DNA of 64,000 bases from Streptomyces formicae (GTDB taxonomy: Bacteria; Actinomycetota; Actinomycetes; Streptomycetales; Streptomycetaceae): positions 5,828,001 to 5,892,000 of the forward strand of contig NZ_CP071872.1 in NCBI RefSeq assembly GCF_022647665.1, written 5' to 3'. Shown here one piece after another: positions 44,283-52,614 of the stretch. A program made the position numbers and the translations under genes. The number at the start of each line of letters is the position of its first letter. Position 1 is the first letter of the stretch. The notes beneath the pieces are model-generated. The model ran no database searches. It was not told the DNA's origin and saw only the letters and a program-made list of their open reading frames with translations.

Positions 44283-45757
44283 GCGGCACGTATCTCGGCA
44301 TGCCCGCCTTCCCCGAGGCCGCGGCCGAGTCCACCCGGAACACCACCCTCCGCAGCAATCTGCGCCACGCCACCCACACCATCCGCGACAAGCGCGCCAA
44401 GGCCGTCGCCGAACTCGACGACTGGGGGCGGCTGCGCGCCGCCGGGGCCGCGATCAAGAACCGTACGCTGCGCCATCTCGACCACTACCTGGAGCAGGTG
44501 GAGGCCGCGGTCACGGCGGCGGGCGGCACCGTGCACTGGGCGGCCGACGCCGCCGAGGCCAACCGGATCGTCACCGCCCTCGTCCGGGCCACCGGCGAGA
44601 CCGAGGTCGTCAAGGTCAAGTCCATGGCCACCCAGGAGATCGGCCTCAACGAAGCCCTGGCCGAGGCCGGGATCACCGCCTGCGAGACCGACCTCGCCGA
44701 GCTGATCGTGCAGCTCGGCGACGATCTCCCCTCGCACATCCTGGTCCCGGCGATCCACCGCAACCGCTCCGAGATCCGCGACATCTTCCGCGCGAAGATG
44801 GCGGACTGGGGCCGCCCGGCCCCCGACGGACTCACGGACCGGCCCGCCGAGCTGGCCGAGGCCGCCCGGCTGCATCTGCGCGAGAAGTTCCTGCGCGCGA
44901 AGGTCGCCGTCTCGGGCGCCAACTTCATCGTCGCCGACACCGGCACCCTCGTCGTGGTCGAGTCCGAGGGCAACGGCCGGATGTGCCTCACCCTGCCCGA
45001 GACGCTGATCTCCGTCGTCGGCATCGAGAAGGTGGTGCCGACCTGGCAGGACCTGGAGGTCTTCCTCCAGCTCCTCCCCCGCTCCTCCACGGCCGAGCGC
45101 ATGAACCCGTACACGAGCACGTGGACGGGGACGACCGACGGCGACGGCCCCCGCACCTTCCACCTGGTCCTGCTCGACAACGGCCGCACCGACACCCTCG
45201 CCGACACGGTGGGGCGGCAGGCGCTGCGCTGCATCCGCTGCTCGGCCTGTCTCAACGTCTGCCCGGTGTACGAGCGGGCGGGCGGGCACGCGTACGGCTC
45301 CGCCTACCCTGGCCCCATCGGCGCGATCCTCACACCCCAGCTGCGCGGCACCACCAGCGAGGTGGACGCCTCGCTCCCGTACGCGTCCTCGCTGTGCGGC
45401 GCCTGCTACGAGGTGTGCCCGGTCGCCATCGACATCCCCGAGGTGCTGGTGCATCTGCGGGAACGCGTCGTCGAGGGCGGCGAGGTGACCCGCAACGGCA
45501 AGAAGGTCAGGCTCCGCCCCGCGAAGGGGCACGCGGCCGAGCGGGCCGTGATGCGTGCCGCCCGCTGGACGCTGGACCATCCGGGCGCGCTGCGCACGGC
45601 CCAGCGTCTCGCCTCCCGTTCCCGCCGGCTGCATCCGCAGCGGCTGCCGGGACCCGGCCGGGCGTGGACGGACACCCGGGCGCTGCCGGAGGTGCCGGCC
45701 GAGTCGTTCCGGGACTGGTGGCAGCGCACGCGCGGTGGCGAAGGGAGCGGCAAGTGA
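44279..45757 (+). CDS. lutB: L-lactate dehydrogenase complex Fe-S subunit LutB
   Basis: 492-aa subunit. N-terminal ~310 residues form the LUD domain (VVKVKSMATQEIGLNEALAE, GANFIVADTGTLVVVESEGN, TLPETLISVVGIEKVVPTW). Two 4Fe-4S clusters follow: CIRCSACLNVCPVY near 320 and CGACYEVCPVAIDIPE near 380. The C-terminal region is a DUF3390-like tail ending in WWQRTRG. Coupled by 4-bp overlaps to lutA and lutC. Confidence 0.95.
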   Translation: MSGTYLGMPAFPEAAAESTRNTTLRSNLRHATHTIRDKRAKAVAELDDWGRLRAAGAAIKNRTLRHLDHYLEQVEAAVTAAGGTVHWAADAAEANRIVTALVRATGETEVVKVKSMATQEIGLNEALAEAGITACETDLAELIVQLGDDLPSHILVPAIHRNRSEIRDIFRAKMADWGRPAPDGLTDRPAELAEAARLHLREKFLRAKVAVSGANFIVADTGTLVVVESEGNGRMCLTLPETLISVVGIEKVVPTWQDLEVFLQLLPRSSTAERMNPYTSTWTGTTDGDGPRTFHLVLLDNGRTDTLADTVGRQALRCIRCSACLNVCPVYERAGGHAYGSAYPGPIGAILTPQLRGTTSEVDASLPYASSLCGACYEVCPVAIDIPEVLVHLRERVVEGGEVTRNGKKVRLRPAKGHAAERAVMRAARWTLDHPGALRTAQRLASRSRRLHPQRLPGPGRAWTDTRALPEVPAESFRDWWQRTRGGEGSGK

Positions 45758-46410
45758 GCAGCAGGGACACGGTCCTCGGGCGGGTGCGCCGCGCCCTGGC
45801 GGACGTGCCGCGCGACGAGCGCCCGGGGGACGTGCCGGTCGCCCGCGACTATCTGCGCGTCCACGGCGAGCGCACGCCCGCGCAGACCGCCGATCTGCTC
45901 GCCGAGAACCTCGCGGACTACCGGGCGCTGGTGCACCGCTGTTCCGCCGACAGGTTGGCGGGCCTCATCGCCCGGTTGCTGGCGGAGCACGACTCCGGTT
46001 CGGTGCTCGTACCGGCCGGGCTGCCGCCGGAATGGCTTGCGGCCGCGGAGCACGCGGAAGGCCCTGTCCGGATCCCCGACCGGGCGGCGAGCACCCCGCA
46101 CGAGCTGGACGCCGTCGACAGCGTGGTCACCGGCTGCGCGGTGGCCATCGCCGAGACCGGCACCATCATCCTCGACGGCGGCCCCGCCCAGGGCCGCCGC
46201 CGGATCACCCTCGTGCCCGACCACCACATCTGCGTGGTACGCGTCCCGGACCAGGTCGTCGACTCGGTGCCGCAGGGCCTGGAACGCCTGGACCCGGCAC
46301 GCCCGCTGACCTGGATCAGCGGCCCGTCGGCGACGAGCGACATCGAGCTGGACCGGGTGGAGGGGGTCCACGGGCCCCGGACGCTCGAAGTGATCCTGGT
46401 CGAGGGCTGA
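45754..46410 (+). CDS. lutC: L-lactate utilization protein LutC
   Basis: 218-aa LUD-domain subunit (DUF162). Motifs: AVAIAETGTIILDGGPAQGR near residue 130, ITLVPDHHICVVRVPDQVVD, WISGPSATSDIELDRVEGVHG near 185, GPRTLEVILVEG at the end. GTG at 45754 overlaps the lutB stop. Last gene of the rhamnose-lactate operon. The first part is less conserved. A long minus-strand reading frame from 46766 runs antisense to its 3' half. Confidence 0.94.
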   Translation: MSSRDTVLGRVRRALADVPRDERPGDVPVARDYLRVHGERTPAQTADLLAENLADYRALVHRCSADRLAGLIARLLAEHDSGSVLVPAGLPPEWLAAAEHAEGPVRIPDRAASTPHELDAVDSVVTGCAVAIAETGTIILDGGPAQGRRRITLVPDHHICVVRVPDQVVDSVPQGLERLDPARPLTWISGPSATSDIELDRVEGVHGPRTLEVILVEG

Positions 46411-46766
46411 AGGCCTGATTTCTGGGCGATTTCAGACAAGAGAGGGGAGTGTCCCGCGCTGCCAGTGGCCGAGCCAGAAGGCCATGGCGGATGGCTTGTC
46501 CTGCCCCTCCGTCGAACCGTCGTGCAGCAGGTGCTCCTCTCGGTCGGTTCGAGTGGTGCGGGGTCGGAGAGCGGCCGGATGTTGTCGGCGGAGGTGGTCC
46601 ACTCCACGCCGTTCTGCGGGCGGACATGAGCAACCCGGACCATGCCGTGACTGTGGAGCTCGGCGGTGACCGCCTGGAGCACGCCCTCGCCCCGGCTGGC
46701 GATGTCACGGACCTTCTTGTTCAACAGGGGGTGCTGCTCGTAGCCGTCGGGGCCGACCGGGTTCAT
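45918..46766 (-). CDS. Small conserved Streptomyces protein with lost stop (true 3' end uncertain)
   Basis: Only the first ~70 residues (nt ~46560-46766) look genuine: YEQHPLLNKKVRDIASRGEG, VRVAHVRPQNGVEWTTSADN, IRPL. I recall similar short proteins of unknown function near Streptomyces XRE regulators. In this frame no stop occurs until 45918, which would give 282 aa with the final ~160 residues antisense to lutC and of low quality, so the natural end was probably lost at a recombination junction or by frameshift. The ATG overlaps the stop of the 58-aa gene (ATGA), so the two are coupled. No domain recognised. Confidence 0.5.
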   Translation of the reverse strand: MNPVGPDGYEQHPLLNKKVRDIASRGEGVLQAVTAELHSHGMVRVAHVRPQNGVEWTTSADNIRPLSDPAPLEPTERSTCCTTVRRRGRTSHPPWPSGSATGSAGHSPLLSEIAQKSGLQPSTRITSSVRGPWTPSTRSSSMSLVADGPLIQVSGRAGSRRSRPCGTESTTWSGTRTTQMWWSGTRVIRRRPWAGPPSRMMVPVSAMATAQPVTTLSTASSSCGVLAARSGIRTGPSACSAAASHSGGSPAGTSTEPESCSASNRAMRPANLSAEQRCTSAR

Positions 46767-46939
46767 GCGTCCTCCTCCGCCTCGGGATGGGTGCCTGCGC
46801 GTCGCATGAACCTCTCCCAGCCGCTCGCGGCCCGTATCCGCAGGGCGCGGCTCGGTCCTCCCGGCTGGGGCTCGGGCGCGGGGGTGTGCGTACGCCCGCT
46901 GGCGCCGGGAGTCCTGCGGGGCAGTTCGAAGGTGCTCAT
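46763..46939 (-). CDS. 58-aa small protein, unknown function
   Basis: Starts at ATG 46939 with a strong ribosome site (GGAGAGGAG, 6 bp away) and ends in a 4-bp overlap with the next gene, both signs of a real gene. The product is Pro/Arg/Gly-rich (MSTFELPRRTPGASGR, then TPAPEPQPGGPSRALRIRAA), ending acidic with EAEEDA. No signal peptide or domain is seen. It is divergent from the XRE regulator at 47113, a common layout for regulator-controlled small genes in Streptomyces. A peptide precursor function is conceivable but unsupported. Confidence 0.65.
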   Translation of the reverse strand: MSTFELPRRTPGASGRTHTPAPEPQPGGPSRALRIRAASGWERFMRRAGTHPEAEEDA

Positions 46940-47083
46940 GCGTTGCTCCTCTCCGAGGGGTGCAGCGGACCGCGAGAGACGGGCCAAGCGGCCCGCTGCG
47001 AGGGGGAGAGCACTGCCGGAGTCGTCGTGGCTCCGGGTGCAGGGACCACCTTGTCGGGCGGCGACAGGACGATCCAGCGCCGC

Positions 47084-47106
47084 GTCCTATAGGGCCGTCC
47101 TATATT
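47084..47106 (+). promoter_or_regulatory. Direct repeat GTCCTATA overlapping a likely -10 box; leaderless start
   Basis: GTCCTATA at 47084-47091 and 47097-47104 (13-bp period); the first is part of palindrome CCTATAGG. TATATT (47101-47106) resembles a -10 box, placing transcription start at about the ATG (47113). No usable ribosome site precedes that ATG, fitting a leaderless mRNA. The repeats could be autoregulatory sites. Confidence 0.55.
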
Positions 47107-47112
47107 TCGGGG

Positions 47113-48333
47113 ATGGAGCCGGAACTGGACGTATGGACACACCCTCAACTCCGGGCCAGGGCGGCGGCCGAGGACTGGCCGGCTCTGTTGAAGACGTGGC
47201 GGACGCTGACCGGCAGCAGCCCGAGCAAGCTCGGCGCGCTGATCGGATTGGCGCAGCCGGACGTGTCCGCGATCGAGAACCGGCACCGCTCGATCACCTC
47301 GGCCGAAGTACGTCAGCGGATCATCGACGGTCTCGGAGTCCCGCTGGAGCTGCTGGGGAGCCGTGGCGAGGAACTGCCGCTGCCCTCCCTCGTGCTGCCA
47401 GGCGTGGTGTCGGAGGCGGATACGGAGCGACTGGCGGGGGTGAAGAAGGGCGGCCTGCGCCTGGATCGCGCCTCGCTCGACGCTATGGACGCCTTACTGG
47501 CCGCGCACCGCAGAGCCGAGGACACCGTGGGCTCCCGTACCATCGCGCCTTTGGTGAAGGCCCAGTTCGAAGAGGTGGCCGCGCTCTATGACCAGGCCCG
47601 AGGGCCGCTCGCGGACCGTGTGGTGAAGCTGCTGGCCGAGTACGCCCAGTTCCTCGCTTGGATGGCGCAGGACCAGGACAACGCACCCGTAGCGCTCGGT
47701 TGGTTCGACCGCTCGTATGACTGGGCCCTGGAGTCCGGCTATGGCGACATGGCAGCCACCACGATGAGCATGAAGGCCCACCTCGCGTGGTCGAACGGCA
47801 ACGGACGCAGGTGTGTCCGGCTCGGCGAGGCGGCGGCGTCGACCGCGGGGGCCGACGAGGCGACCCGCGCCATGGCGGTGCAGATGGCCGGACGCGGGCA
47901 CGCCCTGGACGGTGAGGACACGAAGGCGTACCGGAAGCTGGACGAGGCACAGCGGATCATCACGGGCGCCACCGACGCGCCGCCTTGGCTGTACTTCTAC
48001 GGCGAGTCCTGGTTCGCCGCGCAGCGCGGCATGGCCGACCTGCATCTGAAGAACTGGACGGGCGCGGCCGGCAATCTGACTGTGGGGCTCGGCGGGTTCG
48101 CCCCGAGCTTCCGACGCGATCGAGCCTGGTACGGGTCCTGCCTGGCCCATGCGTACGCGGGTGCCGGCGAGGCGGAGGCAGCGCTGACGACGGCCCTGGC
48201 AGCGGTACCGGACGCGGCCGAGGTGGGCCGCCCCCACGCGTGGCGGGAGCTGCACAAGGTGGCCGGGATGTTGCTGCGCCAGCGGGCACAGGAAGGGCGC
48301 GTTCTGTACGACGCGCTGGTTGCGCTCGATTAG
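47113..48333 (+). CDS. XRE-family regulator with C-terminal TPR-like domain
   Basis: 406-aa protein. Residues ~25-85 are an XRE helix-turn-helix (WRTLTGSSPSKLGALIGLAQ, PDVSAIENRHRSITS, RQRIIDGLGVPLELLG). Residues ~125-400 are helical TPR-type repeats (QFEEVAALYDQARGPLADR, GYGDMAATTMSMKAHLAWS, MAVQMAGRGHALDGEDTKAY, SCLAHAYAGAGEAEAALTTA). This layout is common in Streptomyces regulators that respond to a peptide or small ligand. ATG at 47113 has no Shine-Dalgarno but a TATATT box right upstream, so it is probably leaderless. Divergent from two small coupled genes and upstream of a small gene and a nuclease. Confidence 0.87.
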   Translation: MEPELDVWTHPQLRARAAAEDWPALLKTWRTLTGSSPSKLGALIGLAQPDVSAIENRHRSITSAEVRQRIIDGLGVPLELLGSRGEELPLPSLVLPGVVSEADTERLAGVKKGGLRLDRASLDAMDALLAAHRRAEDTVGSRTIAPLVKAQFEEVAALYDQARGPLADRVVKLLAEYAQFLAWMAQDQDNAPVALGWFDRSYDWALESGYGDMAATTMSMKAHLAWSNGNGRRCVRLGEAAASTAGADEATRAMAVQMAGRGHALDGEDTKAYRKLDEAQRIITGATDAPPWLYFYGESWFAAQRGMADLHLKNWTGAAGNLTVGLGGFAPSFRRDRAWYGSCLAHAYAGAGEAEAALTTALAAVPDAAEVGRPHAWRELHKVAGMLLRQRAQEGRVLYDALVALD

Positions 48334-48436
48334 CCTGCGCACCCTGTTCAGCACGCCGAGCGGTACCGCATCATCCTGTGCTCCTACCCATGCCGGAATC
48401 AGGGAGCTGTGCAACATCTGCCCCAAGGAGCAACTG

Positions 48437-48691
48437 ATGCTGTGCCAGCGCGCTCGGGTCCGGCCCGACCTCGCGAAGTCACCAAAGAAGCCCGAAACGC
48501 TCGGCGCGACGCGAGCCTTTGAGATTGATGATCGCGCCATCATCGTGGAAGGACTGGACGAGCCGCCGCGCCACTCCCTTCAGCACGGCTACGGCTACCA
48601 GTGCCACGACCGAGCGAAGCCTCACCACCACCGCCAGCACGGCCGCGCTCCCATCGGCGGGAAGGCGGAGAACGGAACCCCCACGCCATGA
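48437..48691 (+). CDS. 84-aa small protein between regulator and exonuclease
   Basis: ATG at 48437 has AAGGAG seven bases upstream and the stop overlaps the exonuclease ATG (ATGA), so translation is likely real and coupled. The product is basic with a central segment TRAFEIDDRAIIVEGLDE followed by PPRHSLQHGYGYQCHDRAKP and a His-rich end. The open frame extends upstream to 48320 with Cys pairs (LCNICPKEQ), so it might be the 3' remnant of a longer gene. I do not recognise the family. The remaining 48334-48436 gap holds no other feature I can support. Confidence 0.55.
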   Translation: MLCQRARVRPDLAKSPKKPETLGATRAFEIDDRAIIVEGLDEPPRHSLQHGYGYQCHDRAKPHHHRQHGRAPIGGKAENGTPTP

Positions 48692-49292
48692 GCTTCAGCA
48701 CCTGGCCCCGACTGCTCGTTGTCGACGTCGAAGGCAACGGCCTCAATCCGCCGGACCTGGTCGAGGTCGCCGCGCTGCCCGTACACGCGGGCCGGCCGGA
48801 CACGAGCACGGCCGGAGCGTGGCTGGTCCGCCCGCCGCGGCCCGTCACCCCCTCGCCGCCCGCATTCACGGCCTGACGAACCAGGTCCTGGAGAGCGCGC
48901 CCGCGTGGGAGGAAGTCGCCGACCAGGTGCAAGACGTCCTTGGCGAAGCGTGGATCTGCGGCCACAACGTGAGCGTCGACTACCGCGTGCTGAAGGCTCA
49001 CCTGCCGAAGTGGGAGCCGACCGGAGTCATCGACACCCTGCGCCTCGCCAGGAACACGTACGAGGGCCTGCCGTCCTACGGGCTTGACGCCCTGATCGAG
49101 CACGCCAAGCCCGATCTGATGCAGGCCCCGTCCGTGGGACGGCACCGCGCCACCTACGACGCCTACGCCGCGGCGCAGCTCCTCATCACCATGGCCACCC
49201 GCTACGAGACCTGGGACCAGCTCATTGCCGTGGCCGTTCCGCCCGGCATGCCCGGCGCCCCCGAATCCGAAAGGGAATCAACTCTGTGGTGA
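48688..49292 (+). pseudogene. DEDDh 3'-5' exonuclease (DnaQ/epsilon-like), -1 frameshift
   Basis: The gene begins at ATG 48688 with exonuclease motif I LLVVDVEGNGLNPPDLVE. The frame stops at 48874-48876, while the rest continues in another frame as LAARIHGLTN, motif II WICGHNVSVDYRVLKA and motif III HRATYDAYAAAQLL (His and Asp), ending at 49292. Restoring one base in the C5 run at 48848-48852 joins the halves to give TPLAARIHGLTN, as expected for the family (~201 aa). All catalytic residues are intact, so the break may be recent, a sequencing error, or phase variation. It would degrade DNA or RNA 3' ends; coupled to the 84-aa gene. Confidence 0.8.
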
Positions 49293-49295
49293 CAA

Positions 49296-49327
49296 CCGCC
49301 CCGCTGGATGACGCCCAGCGGGGGCGG
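49296..49327. terminator. Hairpin between exonuclease and GH78 convergent ends
   Basis: CCGCCCCGCTGG pairs with CCAGCGGGGGCGG (one bulged G) around ATGACGC, 4 bp after the exonuclease stop and 44 bp before the GH78 stop. Likely bidirectional terminator without a T run. Confidence 0.7.
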
Positions 49328-49370
49328 AAGTGGCCAGCAGCGTCCGGACCGGCCGGAGACTTCGGCGTTC

Positions 49371-52300
49371 TCAGCTTCCGGTCGGCGGCGCCACGGTCGA
49401 GGTGAACGTCCAGGTCCCGGAGCCGACTTCGTACACGGCCACACCGTCCTGCGTCCGTACGAGGCGCGCGTCCCGCGCCGCGTGGACGGTGCCGGAGGTG
49501 ATCGGTACGCGGATCTCGGCCGTCGTTCCCGCCGGGACGGTGGCGTCCAGGCGGTAGGCGGTGCCCTCGCGCTTCCAACTCGTGCGGACCGTGCCGTACG
49601 GCGTGGTGTACGAGCCCGAGGCCGAGGTCAGATCGCCCACGACCGCCGGGGCGATGAGCAGTTCGCGGTAGCCGGCCGATCCGGGCCGCTGCTGGATGCC
49701 GGGGAGGCGGCCGGTGAACCAGGCGTCGATCGCGCCGAGCATGAAGTGGTTCTGCGACTGGCCGGGGCCGCCGTCCCAGGTCTCGCCGAGGGTCGTGTTC
49801 CCGGCGAGGACCTGGTAGCCGTAGCTCGGGCTGGTGGTCTGCGTGGCGATCTTGTAGACGATGTCGTCACGGCCCGACTCGGACAGCACGCGCAGGGCGG
49901 CGGGCAGGGAGATCTCGCCCAGGACGAGGTGGTGGTCGGCGGCGACGACCGCGTTCGTGAAGTGGGCGAGCAGACGGTCGCGTTCGCCGGCCGGGACGGC
50001 CCCCATGTCGAGTGCGAGAGCCTCCGCGCCCTGGCCTCCGCCGCCGAAGGTGCCGGCGGCCGGGTCGTAGTACTTGTCCGAGAGCGCCTTCGCGCTGCCG
50101 TCCGCCTTCTCGCGGTAGAGCGCCGCGTCGGCGTCCTCTCCGAGAACGTCGGCGATCCGGCTCAGCCCGTCGACGACGCGCCAGTAGCCGTAGGTGCCCG
50201 CGACGGCGCGCGGGAAGGTGCGGTCGGGGGTGATCCAGTCGCCGAGGCCGTAGTCGAGGATGCCGCCCGAGACCTTCTGCTCCAGGAAGGTCACGTACTG
50301 CTTCATCCGCGGGTAGTACGTGCGCAGCGTCTCCTCGTCGCCGTACGTCGTGTAGAGCTGCCACGGCACGAGGACGAACGCGCCGCCCCAGTTGGCGTCG
50401 TTGCGGTAGCCGCCGGAGAGTTCGACGTAGTCGGGGACGGTGCTCGGGACCAGCCCTTCCGGCGTCTGGGCGTCGGCCATGTCGCGCACGATCTTGCGGA
50501 GGTAGGCGCGCATGTCGTAGTTGGCGGCCAGGGTGGGGAAGACGAGCTGGTTCTGCTCCAGCCAGCCGAGCTTCTCGCGGCTGGGGCAGTCGGTGAGGAC
50601 GCTCATCATGTTGCCCTCGACGGCGCGGCGGATGAGCCCGTGGATGCCGTTGACGAGCTGGTTGGAACTGGCGAAGCCCCCTGCCGATGAGTTGTCGGCG
50701 TGGAGGACCTTTCCGCGTACGGAGACGGTGGCGCCGGCGGGCAGGCCCTTCAGCTCCAGGTAGCGGAAGCCGTGGTAGCTGAAGGTGGGGTGCCAGGTCT
50801 CCGCCCGGCCGCCGCCCTTGGTCGTGTAGCTGTCCCACAGAGGTGCGCCGACGTTGCTGATGGACTGGAAGGCGTGGCCGTCCTTCAGGCTCTCGGCCGG
50901 GTAGATGCGCACGGTCGTACCGGCGGGTGCGGTCACGGTGATCTCCGGCCAGCCGGCGATGTTGCGGCCGAGGTCGAAGACGCGGCTGCCCTCTGCGCCC
51001 GCCACCTCCGTTCCCTTCAGCGTCTCGATGACGCGGACGGGTTCGGTCTCGCGGGCGCTCAGCGCGGCCGGTTCCTCCGTGCCGCCGGGCCGGCCGAGTG
51101 CGACGGCCGCCGGCCAGGAGGAGCGGTCGCGGTCGCGGCCCGGCTCGTCCCAGCCGGCTATCTCGCGGCGGGCGTCGTAGTCCTCGCCGCCGTACCAGTT
51201 GGACGAGGTGGTCGGGCCGAGGGTGGTGCGCCAGTCGGAGCCGGTGGTGACGCGGCGCACGCTGCCGTCGTCCAGCGTGATCTCCAGTTGGGCGACGAGC
51301 TTGGGGTCGCTGAAGTTGCCGTACCACTTGCGGTAGCGGTCGGCGGTGCTGACCACGTTGGAGGCGCCGTTGCCGAGCGCGACGGCGAGGGTGTTGCCGC
51401 CGCGCCGCAGCCGGTCGGTGACGTCGTACGTGGCGTACTGGACCCTGTCGGCGAAGTCGGTGTTGGCGGGCTCCAGCACGGCGTCGCCCACGGGCTCCCC
51501 GTTGATGCGGGCATCGTGGATGCCGAGGCCCGCCAGGTAGAGACGGGCGCTGCGGGTGCCCTTGGGGAGGGTGAAGTCCTTGGCGAACAGGGGCAGTCCG
51601 GCGGGGAGGTAGGGCTCGGGGGTCTGCTGGCCGGTGACCTCGGCCGCCTTCGTCCACGGTCCTTCGGGCACCTCGGCCGTGGAGACGCTGTAGTCGACGG
51701 GGAAGTTGGGCACCTGCCCGTCGGCGGTGAGGACGTCGGCGCGCGGGTAGAGCAGCACCTGGTCGAAGGTCTTGGCCGCCTTCATGTCGAGCGTGAGCGT
51801 GACCGGCGACCCGGGGCCGTCGTGCTTCAGGCTCGCGTAGCCCGCGGACCGGTCGAGAGCGCTGTTGGTCACTCCGTCGACGGCGAGCGCGGGCTCCCAG
51901 ATCTTGCGGACGGTGTCGGTCTCGGAGGCGGTGACGGCGGCGCCCTTCGCGTGGTTGACGTCCGCAGCGGCGGAGTCGCGCACCTCGATCTCGCCGAGCT
52001 GGAGGCGCCACTCCCCCTCCAGCGGCAGCCCGAGCTCGGTGACGTCGAGCCGGACGTAACGGGCCGTCGTCCTCGGCAGCGTGACGACGACGGGCTCGTT
52101 CTCGTGCCGGCTCAACCGCCACGCGTCGTGGGTGATCCACTGGGCGCTCCAGTCCTCGGCGCGGGTCAGGCCCGTCTCGAAGACCGCGGTGTCGCTCCAC
52201 TCGGAGGCGCGGGCACCGGACCACAGCTGGACGCGCCAGTAGACACGGTCGCGCGAGCCGAGCGCCTTGCCCGCGTAGACGGTGCGCGGCTCGGCGGAGC

Positions 52301-52598
52301 CGACCTTGCCCGAGTCCCAGAGGTCGGGGCGGCCGTGCTCCAGCCGGTCGCGGCTGGTGGCGGCCTGGACGCGGTAGGCACTCTGGACGACGCCCCGGCC
52401 GTGCCCGGACAGCTGCCAGGTCAGGTCGGGCGTGGTGTCGTCGATGCCGAGGGCGCTGCGCAGGTGCTGGGTCTGGAGCCTGGTGGCCTCGGCGCCGGCG
52501 CCGCCCCATGCGGCGGCGGGGAGCGCGGAGGGTACGACGGTGACGAGCGCGGTCAGCCCGGTGGCGAGGACGAGCGCGGGTCTGGCGAGTGAACTCAT
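49371..52598 (-). CDS. Secreted GH78 alpha-L-rhamnosidase with CBM67/discoidin-like domain
   Basis: 1075-aa extracellular glycosidase releasing terminal alpha-L-rhamnose. Sec signal residues ~1-30 (hydrophobic, ending LPAAAWG). Residues ~40-140 are the N-terminal beta domain (LRSALGIDDTTPDLTWQLSG). Residues ~165-330 are a discoidin-like insertion (TARYVRLDVTELGLPLEGEW, RLQLGEIEVRDS), the position of the rhamnose-binding CBM67 in S. avermitilis Rha78A. The catalytic (alpha/alpha)6 domain has SVLTDCPSREKLGWLEQNQ with the acidic catalytic region, and GGPGQSQNHFMLGAIDAWF. The C-terminal beta-sandwich ends the protein. Third gene of the leftward glycosidase operon, 16 bp after the GH106-like gene. 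Confidence 0.93.
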   Translation of the reverse strand: MSSLARPALVLATGLTALVTVVPSALPAAAWGGAGAEATRLQTQHLRSALGIDDTTPDLTWQLSGHGRGVVQSAYRVQAATSRDRLEHGRPDLWDSGKVGSAEPRTVYAGKALGSRDRVYWRVQLWSGARASEWSDTAVFETGLTRAEDWSAQWITHDAWRLSRHENEPVVVTLPRTTARYVRLDVTELGLPLEGEWRLQLGEIEVRDSAAADVNHAKGAAVTASETDTVRKIWEPALAVDGVTNSALDRSAGYASLKHDGPGSPVTLTLDMKAAKTFDQVLLYPRADVLTADGQVPNFPVDYSVSTAEVPEGPWTKAAEVTGQQTPEPYLPAGLPLFAKDFTLPKGTRSARLYLAGLGIHDARINGEPVGDAVLEPANTDFADRVQYATYDVTDRLRRGGNTLAVALGNGASNVVSTADRYRKWYGNFSDPKLVAQLEITLDDGSVRRVTTGSDWRTTLGPTTSSNWYGGEDYDARREIAGWDEPGRDRDRSSWPAAVALGRPGGTEEPAALSARETEPVRVIETLKGTEVAGAEGSRVFDLGRNIAGWPEITVTAPAGTTVRIYPAESLKDGHAFQSISNVGAPLWDSYTTKGGGRAETWHPTFSYHGFRYLELKGLPAGATVSVRGKVLHADNSSAGGFASSNQLVNGIHGLIRRAVEGNMMSVLTDCPSREKLGWLEQNQLVFPTLAANYDMRAYLRKIVRDMADAQTPEGLVPSTVPDYVELSGGYRNDANWGGAFVLVPWQLYTTYGDEETLRTYYPRMKQYVTFLEQKVSGGILDYGLGDWITPDRTFPRAVAGTYGYWRVVDGLSRIADVLGEDADAALYREKADGSAKALSDKYYDPAAGTFGGGGQGAEALALDMGAVPAGERDRLLAHFTNAVVAADHHLVLGEISLPAALRVLSESGRDDIVYKIATQTTSPSYGYQVLAGNTTLGETWDGGPGQSQNHFMLGAIDAWFTGRLPGIQQRPGSAGYRELLIAPAVVGDLTSASGSYTTPYGTVRTSWKREGTAYRLDATVPAGTTAEIRVPITSGTVHAARDARLVRTQDGVAVYEVGSGTWTFTSTVAPPTGS

Positions 52599-52614
52599 GC
52601 CGGTCTCCTGGGGG

